Shown piece after piece: positions 1 to 7,100 of a stretch of DNA of 10,381 bases (within the stretch, counting starts at the first letter, position 1; every line of letters starts with the position of its first letter). Origin of the DNA: Lunasporangiospora selenospora (lineage: Eukaryota; Mortierellomycota; Mortierellomycetes; Mortierellales; Mortierellaceae). A program made the translations under genes and the position numbers. Below the pieces are notes generated by a model. The model worked only from the letters and a program-made list of their open reading frames with translations. It was not told the DNA's origin and did no database searches. Location of the stretch: NCBI GenBank assembly GCA_015680635.1, contig JAABOA010000420.1, positions 1 through 10,381 on the forward strand, written 5' to 3'.

Positions 1-84
1 CAGGCGGGCAGGCAGGCCGATGGCGACGATTGACGGGAGCAGTCGTGACCGGCGGGATCGCAGGAGAGAATGAATGCGAGATTG

Positions 85-108
85 GGCAGGCAGGCAGGCA
101 GGCGGGCA
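85..108. repeat. GGCA tetranucleotide repeat
   Basis: About five tandem copies of GGCA, the last degenerate (GGCGGGCAG). A shorter degenerate copy of the same unit opens the window at positions 5-18. Simple repeat with no evident function. Confidence 0.85.
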
Positions 109-309
109 GCTAGGCCAGGTGTGGATGGTCAGGGGGGTTTGTGCAATCAGAGCTGACACGGATGCCGATGCAGAATAATGCAGAGATGCGGAGCGATGCT
201 GAAGGAGAGAAAAAGAAGAGATAAAAAAAAGGACGCAGGAGCAGGATTATCTGAGCGACCGTATCAACAGCAAGGGGCAGAACAGTGCTGGCGGGATGTG
301 AGTGCGTGT

Positions 310-324
310 GGGTGGGTGGGTGGG
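310..324 (+). repeat. Perfect G-quadruplex motif, four G3 runs with 1-nt T loops
   Basis: Four GGG runs at 310-312, 314-316, 318-320 and 322-324 are separated by single T residues. This is the minimal loop pattern known to give very stable parallel quadruplexes. It lies on the plus strand, about 27 nt before a TATA-like element, far from any recognised gene. Confidence 0.85.
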
Positions 325-350
325 TACGAGCGAGATGGAGAAAGAGAAAA

Positions 351-359
351 TATATAAAA
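351..359 (+). promoter_or_regulatory. TATA-like element (TATATAAAA)
   Basis: The sequence TATATAAAA fits the TATAWAAR consensus on the plus strand. No coding gene is recognisable within the next 1.4 kb, so any transcript from it would be non-coding or a long PRA1 leader. Only the motif is seen; promoter activity is a guess. Confidence 0.25.
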
Positions 360-494
360 GCAGCTCGGCTATGGACGGATGGATGGAGAGAAAGGGACTG
401 CGCGGCAAAATGGAGAAACAAGCCGTGGCCTGATTGGGCAGATGATGATTCTGGTGAGATGGATGGCGCGCGGCCTGTGAGAACGATATTAACA

Positions 495-579
495 AAAGAG
501 AGAGAGAGAGAGGAGAGAGAAGAGAAGAGAAGAGAAAAAAAGAACAAAATAGAGAAAAAAAAGAGAGAGAAAAGAGAGC
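495..579 (+). repeat. Purine (GA) tract
   Basis: An almost pure G/A stretch, beginning with an AG dinucleotide array and continuing as GAGAA and GAAAAAA units, with only a short CAAAAT interruption near 545. Low-complexity frames read through it as Arg/Glu/Lys-rich peptides, which are not genes. Confidence 0.85.
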
Positions 580-640
580 GGGACAAACGCGAACAGGATG
601 GGTCTTGATCGATGATTAAGTGAGATGCCTTATCACACAC

Positions 641-672
641 GCTCTCTCTCTCCCTCTCTCCCTCTCTCTTTT
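641..672 (+). repeat. Pyrimidine (CT) tract
   Basis: CT dinucleotides broken by CCC units, ending in TTTTT. It is roughly the reverse complement of the purine tract that ends 61 nt earlier, so the two could fold back on each other. Confidence 0.85.
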
Positions 673-1346
673 TCACACTCCATCAGTATTCTCTCTTGCT
701 CACTGCTCAATCAGCCGTCTTCTCCCTTGTCTTTCACGGTACATCGCATCCAGCAACGTATCAATGTATCGCAACCGATCCATGATTCATTCGATGCATT
801 GCCATGCCATCCATCCTGTCGCATGAGCCGACCATGCTCCACTTTTGGCAGCCATCAGACCAATCCATCGCCCTGGGCAAATGCTTCATCCACACTTGCG
901 TCTCACTCCACTTGCCCCTCTCTCCTCTCGTTTGCTCGGTCTGACTGTTGGGTGGAAGGGCGATTGCTTCCCCGCGGCCCGACAATGGCGCCGAGATGAG
1001 AGTGTGTGAGAGAAGGGTCGGATGGTAATGGTCTGGGCATGCACTCCAAGTCGATGGACATGACAAATAATCAAGGCCAAGGGCGGGGAGTGAAGTCGGC
1101 CGCCATGGACCATCAAGGCACAGACGGAGCAGGGGCCATATGACCCGCCTTTTTGGGCCTGTCCTGTCCTGTCCACACCCGCCTCCACACGTAGGTTGGC
1201 CAGAGAGGGTCAGTCCAGGCGCAGGCGAGCTGGCAAAGACAGGCACACATTGACAAGTGCAAATGAAGAAGTGATGGACGCGAGGCGATGCAGAGAGAAT
1301 TGGCAAGGCAGCCGTGGATGGATGCAGTGATGAATGCAGCGATGAA

Positions 1347-1376
1347 GGATGGATGGATGGATGGATAGATGGATGA
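1347..1376 (+). repeat. GGAT tetranucleotide array
   Basis: About seven tandem GGAT units, one altered to AGAT (1365-1368). Related GATG and GGATGG bits are scattered at 369-390 and 1315-1345, and the complementary CCATCCATCC occurs at 807-816. Confidence 0.88.
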
Positions 1377-1389
1377 AGCCTTGCACAAG

Positions 1390-1470
1390 AATGAGAGGAG
1401 AGAGTGTGTGTGAGAGAGAGAGAGAGACAGGGAGAGTGAGAAAGGAGAGTGAGAAAGAAAGAAAAAGAAT
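1390..1470 (+). repeat. Mixed GA/GT purine-rich tract
   Basis: GAGAG units with a GTGTGTGTG core at about 1404-1411, then an AG array, then GAGTGAGAAAG units ending in GAAAGAAAAAG. Low complexity and not coding. Confidence 0.8.
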
Positions 1471-1581
1471 GCAAAAAGAGCATACGTTAGGACTCTTTCC
1501 CCTCTTGCTCCGTCCGCAGACCATCGTTCTCAATTGTTGTGCTCTCAACCCTTGTCCGACTCTATTCCTGCACATTTTTCA

Positions 1582-1606
1582 TCTCTCTCTCTCTCTCTCT
1601 CTCTCT
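1582..1606 (+). repeat. (TC)12 tract upstream of PRA1
   Basis: An uninterrupted TC dinucleotide array of 25 nt, about 160 nt before the PRA1 start codon on the coding strand. Pyrimidine blocks in this position are common in fungal core promoters just upstream of transcription starts. A promoter role is therefore plausible but unproven. No good TATA box lies between it and the ATG. Confidence 0.8.
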
Positions 1607-1690
1607 TCTTCAAAAGACAAAAGACGTGCTTGTTCCTTTTTGGCTGGCTTGGCTTGGCACCCTCCTCTTTTTGACTGCGTGTGCTCCCCT

Positions 1691-1864
1691 ATGTGGGTGT
1701 ATCCTTCTCTTTCCCTTCTCCCATCATCGCCATCCACCATCCCCCAGCTAATATTCCCTTCATCATGGCCGCACCAACATACACCCCCGTCCCTACCTCC
1801 ATCCCCTTCAATGGATCATTCCCACAGCCATCATCTAACGAGTCGCCGGCGACCGTCGGATTGA
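1691..1864 (+). other. Possible upstream ORF overlapping the PRA1 start
   Basis: An ATG at 1691, with C at -3 and so a weak context, opens a frame of 57 codons plus stop. It is out of frame with PRA1 and ends about 100 nt inside its first exon. It would be translated only if the transcript starts upstream of 1691. The peptide is Ser/Pro/His-rich with no recognisable domain, so any role would be regulatory. Confidence 0.2.
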
Positions 1865-2509
1865 ACTACATCAGAAAATTCCGCGAGGAACGTCTCTCAT
1901 CCCTGCGTCCTTTCTCCGAATTCTTTGACTCCAACAGACTCTCCAAGCCAAATAACTTTGCCAGTATGTCCATCAGTATTCAATCTAGACAACGATCCTC
2001 CTCCTCCTCCCTTGACTTTATCTGACATCAACTTCACATCTTTCTATAGGCATCACCTCGCGGTTCAACTACAACCTGAACTACTTCCAGGGCAACTACC
2101 TCTTGGTGTTCCTCGGCATCACTGCCTACAGCCTGTAAGTTGCTGAGTTATCAACAGGCTGATGGACCCATGATGGTAGTGAGGCAAATTTGGTCTTGCA
2201 AGTGATTCTAATAACCCCTTCCTTCTCTCTAGCATCACCAATGTTATGCTTTTGTTCAGTGTTGCCTTTGTCGCAGGAGGCATGCATTACATCTCCAGGG
2301 TCCCTCCGGAAGGCGTTGTCATTGGCTCAAGCACCTGGACTCCACGCCAATTGCAAACAGGACTTATGTGTGTTTCGATCCCACTCTTCTTCTTCAGCTC
2401 TACAATTGGCACTGTTTTCTGGATCATTGGTGCTAGTGCTGTGACTATCCTTGGTCATGCGGCATTCATGCAAGAGGGTGTTGATGGCAACTTTTCATCA
2501 AACGTATAA
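1765..2509 (+). CDS. PRA1/Yip3-family membrane protein, complete, 3 exons
   Basis: Predicted exons are 1765-1963, 2050-2134 and 2233-2509 (introns of 86 and 98 nt, GTATGT and GTAAGT donors, TATAG and CTCTAG acceptors). Joined, they encode 186 aa, the usual PRA1-family length. Residues 46-66 carry the family signature (LRPFSEFFD, then RLSKP). A conserved stretch around residues 71-89 follows (RFNYNLNYFQGNYLLVF). Two long hydrophobic blocks, about 83-112 and 138-173, would each make a helical pair, so four membrane segments in all, with a short hydrophilic loop between them (PPEG near 119-122). The proline- and serine-rich first 30 residues are probably cytosolic. Known family role: ER/Golgi membrane proteins that bind prenylated Rab GTPases and affect vesicle traffic. 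The chosen ATG has A at -3 and G at +4, a strong context, and keeps the whole family domain. Family assignment is firm; the exact paralogue is not determined. Confidence 0.93.
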
Positions 2510-2629
2510 AATTGCATTCGACACCAGGAGAGTAAGCTCAAACGAATACCAGTCGAGAGAATTGTTCATATAATCATTGCGCTTCTGCCTGACTCTCGTC
2601 TTGAAAATGTTGGCAGCATTTGTAACCCA

Positions 2630-2635
2630 AATAAA
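2630..2635 (+). terminator. Polyadenylation signal AATAAA of PRA1
   Basis: A canonical AATAAA lies 121 nt after the PRA1 stop codon, followed within 20 nt by a TGTT-containing stretch. Distance and orientation fit the 3' end of this gene. Confidence 0.6.
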
Positions 2636-2669
2636 ACACTGATGCAACAATGTTCATGGGCATTTAGAT

Positions 2670-2745
2670 GCCTCAGATGGAGATGGACTTGAACTTATGG
2701 GCCTTGTCTAAAGCAGGGACTAACCACCGGAGCCCATAGTAGTGG
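2670..2745 (-). other. Degenerate tRNA-like or SINE-like relic
   Basis: Read on the minus strand, 2734-2720 is GGCTCCGGTGGTTAG, resembling a tRNA D-arm (GCTC-AGTGGTTAG). Then comes CTTTAGACAAG, like an anticodon arm. Positions 2695-2685 read AGTTCAAGTCC, close to the Pol III B box. However, the T-stem and acceptor stem do not pair, so this is not a functional tRNA. It may be a decayed tRNA or tRNA-derived SINE head, or chance. Confidence 0.2.
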
Positions 2746-3857
2746 ATGCGCCTGGAGTCCACATTTGGAAATGGGAACGGGACGGCTGTTTGATCCTCTC
2801 TTTTTGGGTCAGGGTCACTTGCTGTAAAAAATAGGGCAGGGCGCCAAGACGCTACAACTTTTACTCTTACAAAATGCCAAAAATACCCAATTCAAATACA
2901 GGATCCATGATAAGAAGGCCGTCCCAGTGTAGACTGGACCAATGTCGTACCAACGACCTCTAAAAGTTGATGAACCCTGTCCTGTGGTGGGGGCAAAGGG
3001 TCTAGCGAAGCATTTTCATCTGAATCTGAAAGTCCTGTCGATCTTTGGCTCTCTGTCGGCTACCTGAGCCTCGAGCCCATCACAATGAACCAAGAACACC
3101 CGTACCCTTGCGGGTGAATGGCCGCCTCTACGACAATTGTAGTGCTGAGGTATTGATGTCTGTGCGTGACACTCTTCAATTCTGACATCTTACTGGTTGA
3201 GGTATAACGGAAGACCCTCAAGAACCAAGAATCTTTTGCCACGTTTCCTCCATCACTTTGCGTGATGAACAACTTTCGTCCTCAGATCCGAGAAAGACAA
3301 GGATAAGTCGCCGTTCGGGTAGGAAGTTCGTCACGAGAAGTTGTCCTGACAGAGTGGCTGTGGATTCAGATCTTTGTAAACCACCCCCTAGCATAAGCCA
3401 TGGATCTGGATTCATTCTGTCCTGCCCGCTCCGCCCTTAAACCTTGGTACCATGGCTATCGGCCAACTTTTAAATTCCATCCTTGTCTGAATAAAGGATA
3501 AAAAGGCTACATGAAGAGAGAGAGTGAGGTCGTGCAGGATAACGAGACAACCCTGTACCTCTTTCCTTGCCAACAAGTGAATGTCGATTTTTTTGTAGTC
3601 CACTCAGGCAACGTCAAGACACAAATTTATGAAATGTGGGTCCCCATTATTGAACAAGAGCAAAAGTTGAGAACGCTAGATTGTGTGTCCCGCTGCTTGA
3701 TATTGTTTTGCAAGAGACTCCTGTTCATGGCGTCTTCTGTTTCTAACAAACAAGCTTCTAGGATTTGCATACGAGGAATCGAGAAAGCACAAACCTCTTT
3801 ATCAGTCTAGGGGCGCCTTTACATTAGGGTGGTGCACGTCCCTCAGCTAATAGACGC

Positions 3858-3920
3858 ACTGGCTACTTGATCTGGAGCCAGTCGACAGAGTTGTCGGTGG
3901 GGCGGTCTTGCAAGTGCAAG
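3858..3920. other. Three consecutive perfect short hairpins
   Basis: First stem: ACTGGCT (3858-3864) with AGCCAGT (3876-3882), 11-nt loop. Second: CGACA (3883-3887) with TGTCG (3892-3896), GAGT loop. Third: CTTGCA (3907-3912) with TGCAAG (3915-3920), 2-nt gap. The first two abut directly. They sit 236-298 nt upstream of the clathrin ATG. The base pairing is seen directly; function is unknown. Confidence 0.45.
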
Positions 3921-4121
3921 TAAGTCGATGACGTATAGAATGGGAGAATCGCTTGATTTTGCCGCATAAGTAAGTTCGTTCATCATCATCATCCCGCCGC
4001 AGTCCTCGTGTTCGTTCCATTTCAGTCCCATCCCATTCTTCCTCTCCCTCACCTACCCCTCGTGTCTTGATTCCATCTCCATTTTCCATCCCTGTCCTGC
4101 CGCTCCGCGTCCCACTCCTTT

Positions 4122-4128
4122 TATATAT
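4122..4128 (+). promoter_or_regulatory. TATA-like element upstream of clathrin
   Basis: TATATAT preceded by CTTT, centred about 31 nt before the clathrin start codon, after a C/T-rich stretch at about 4030-4120. If used as a classical TATA box it would leave almost no 5' UTR, so it may be non-functional or may work with a downstream start site. Confidence 0.3.
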
Positions 4129-4155
4129 CGGCCAGGCCCCTCGCCAAGACTCGCA

Positions 4156-7100
4156 ATGACGGAACGACTTCCCATTCGTTTCCAGGAGCACGTCCAGGTA
4201 AGCGGGAAAGAGATATCGGAACATCCACGCATATCTAGAGCGCCATGTCGTCCGATGTTCTGTGCTCCTGCAGCCTCATCTCAGCCGGACACACTACACC
4301 ATCATCTGCACGCGATACACCTTGCACTGACGCATGGTTCCTTTCATTCGTCTTGCCCATCATGAACAAACGCGCCATTTCGAACTGTCCATGTGTTTCC
4401 TACTCTAGCTCCAAAATTTGGGGATCAATGCCGCCAGCATCGGCTTCAATACCCTCACACTTGAGTCAGACCGGTTCATCTGTATCCGTGAGACGAATGG
4501 CGATCAGAACCAGGTTGTGATCGTCGACCTGACTGATCCAACAAATCTGATTCGCCGACCAATCACGGCAGACTCTGCGATCATGAACCCAGCCAGCAAG
4601 GTCATCGCCCTCAAAGGTAAGCATTGCTCATCAAGCCAGGCCCTCACTTTCTGGGCCCCATCTCCTTTCTCCCGTTAGACACTCAGGAGGAAGGGGGGGG
4701 GGGTTGTGCTGCCGTCCGTTGGGCAAAGAGGCTACGTTTGTTACCCTTCTACCCGTGACGCTTTGCCTTTGGGGACCCATGCCTCGTCACACACAGGAAC
4801 CGAAATTTCGCTGCTGACGGCTTTTGCTCGTGTTCTGAACCCCATCTTGTCAACGGCTTTTCCTCTCTTGAATAGCGGGTCGGCAGTTGCAGATTTTCAA
4901 CTTGGAGATGAAGACCAAGGTCAAGTCACACTTGATGCACGACGACGTTGAATTCTGGAAGTGGATCTCACTCAAGTCGTTGGCGCTGGTCACCAGCACG
5001 GCTGTCTACCACTGGTCCATGGAAGGCGAGTCGCAGCCCATCAAGGTCTTTGACCGCCATGCCAACCTCACAGGCAACCAGATCATCAACTACCGCGTCA
5101 ACTCAGATGAAAAGTGGATGCTCCTTGTTGGAATTTCCTCAAAGGTATGCGCGATCACCACAAAGACAAACCTGGATTCTCTCTCCACACGCCCAGACTA
5201 TTTTCCACATGCCTCTTTTATCCATTATGATAAGGTTGAAGCATATTCCATGGCCATATCCGAGTTGCTCACCCTTCTTCTCCCCTCAATATTAATAGGA
5301 TGGACGCGTTGCAGGAGCCATGCAGCTCTATTCTAAGGATCGTGGTGTCAGTCAGCCAATAGAAGGCCACGCTGCCGCCTTTGCAGAGTTCAAGCTCGAT
5401 GGCGCCAGCTCGCCAACAAAACTCTTTTCGTTCGCTGTTCGTACCGCTACTGGTGCCAAGGTAATGACTTCCAATGACGCTTTCTAACCATGCTAGGTAT
5501 AAAGAATACATCATCTTGCAAGAAAATACTCGCCATCTCTTGCTGACTCTCACTACTTCTTATATTTATAGCTTCACATTGTCGAGGTAGATCACAAGGA
5601 CGGCAATCCTGTATATCCCAAGAAGGCTGTTGACGTTTTCTTCCCAGCAGAAGCAAGCGCCGATTTCCCTGTGGCGATGCAGATCAGTCAAAAGTACGGC
5701 ATCATCTTTTTGGTGACAAAGTTTGGCTTCATCCACCTTTATGATCTCGAATCTGGTACCTGCATCTACATGAACCGCATTAGTGGCGAGACCATCTTTG
5801 TAACAGCTGAACATGAGGCAACCAGCGGTGTTATTGGTGTCAACCGCAAGGGTCAGGTTCTTTCTGTGAGCGTGGATGAAGATAACCTCGTTCCTTATAT
5901 CGTCAATACCCTCTCCGACACGGAGCTTGCTTTGAAGGTTGCTTCGCGTTGCGGTCTCCCTGGAGCAGACGACCTCTATCTCCAGCGCTTCCAGCAGCTC
6001 TTTGCTAGCGGAGATTATGGTGAGGCTGCTAAGCTTGCTGCTACTTCTCCAAAGGTATGGAAGTTTGAAGATGGAACACAAGAGACTGTACAGATGTTCT
6101 ATTCTAGAAATAGACGCGCTTCCATATCTTCCCTTCTGCTGAACTAATGCTGTCGTTGTACTTTCATGATCTACAGGGTATCCTCCGCACGCCACAGACC
6201 ATTGAGCGATTCAAGCACGTCAATGTGGCTCAGGGCCAGGTCACCCCTATCTTGCAGTACTTTGGAATCCTTTTGGAGCGTGGTGGACTGAACAAGTACG
6301 AATCATTGGAACTCGCTAAGCCTGTCCTTGTTCAGGGCCGGAAGCAGTTGTTGGAAAAGTGGCTTAAGGAGGATAAGCTCGAGTGCAGTGAAGAGTTGGG
6401 AGACACTGTTAAGCAGCATGATACCAACCTCGCCCTTTCAGTTTACTTGCGTGCCAACGTCCCCAACAAGGTCATTGCCTGCTTTGCCGAAACCAAGCAA
6501 TACTCCAAGATCGTTCTCTACGCCAACAAGGTCGACTACACCCCTGACTATGCAATTCTCCTTCAGCACATCATGCGCATGGATCCTGATGGCGGTGCGG
6601 AATTCGCCAACCTTCTTGCCAACAATGAAGGAGGAGCACTGATCGACTTGGAGAAGGTTGTGGACGTTTTCATGTCCCAGAACATGCTTCAGCAAGCGAC
6701 CGCATTCCTGTTGGAGGCCCTCAAGGACAACTTGCCCCAACATGCCCACTTGCAGACCCGCTTGCTCGAGATGAACTTGATGCATGCTCCCCAGGTTGCC
6801 GATGCTATCTTGGGCAATAAGATGTTCAGCCACTACGATCGCGCTTCGATCGCCACCATGTGCGAGAAGGCTGGACTTTACCAGCGTGCTTTGGAGCACT
6901 ACACGGAGAATGCAGACATCAAGCGCGTCTTGGTCCACACTCACCTTCTCTCTCCAGACTGGGTTGTCAACTACTTTGGTAGTCTCTCCGTTGAGCAGTC
7001 GCTTGATTGCTTGCGCGAGATGTTGACCTCCAACATGAGACAGAACCTGCAGATCGTTGTTCAGGTCGCCACCAAGTACTCGGATCAGCTCGGAGCCGCC

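Larger units (their letters stand above)
1..1764. other. Gene-free, simple-repeat-rich upstream region
   Basis: No open frame here looks like a protein. All longer frames on either strand translate the GA, CT and GGAT repeats into low-complexity strings of Ser/Leu, Arg/Glu or His/Pro. The stretch holds GGCA repeats at the start, a GGGT G-quadruplex motif, two purine-rich tracts, two pyrimidine-rich tracts, a short (CCTGT)3 array at about 1158-1172 and a GGAT array. The final 200 nt or so are pyrimidine-rich and are probably the promoter and 5' leader of the PRA1 gene. No tRNA or rRNA was recognised. Confidence 0.7.
2510..4155. other. Intergenic region between PRA1 and clathrin
   Basis: Beyond the PRA1 3' UTR (to roughly 2660) I see no gene. 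The open frames here are 60-125 codons at most, lack family motifs and show none of the C-ending codon bias of the neighbouring genes. A plus-strand frame at 3511-3810 (99 aa) is the least repetitive but unrecognisable. A second AATAAA lies at 3490-3495. Near the 3' end are hairpins, a TGACGTA ATF/CREB-like site (3929-3935), a (CAT)4 run (3981-3993), and CT-rich sequence leading to the clathrin start. Confidence 0.65.

Noticed and set aside
110-1575. Several frames of 80-240 aa on both strands in the repeat-rich upstream region
   Set aside because: They translate GA, CT and GGAT repeats into low-complexity peptides with no domain, start context or codon bias of a gene.
2696-2738. 7-bp inverted repeat TATGGGC...GCCCATA with a 29-nt loop as a possible terminator
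   Set aside because: The loop is long and the stem short, and RNA polymerase II 3' ends are not made by hairpins. Chance is sufficient.
3511-3810. Plus-strand 99-aa open frame in the intergenic region
   Set aside because: No recognisable motif, codon use unlike the neighbouring genes, and no splice or promoter context. A length of this order is expected by chance.
3847-4224. Minus-strand 125-aa frame across the clathrin promoter and first exon
   Set aside because: It crosses the clathrin start, exon 1 and its donor on the other strand, and is Arg/Gly/Glu-rich from CT-rich DNA. No family resemblance.
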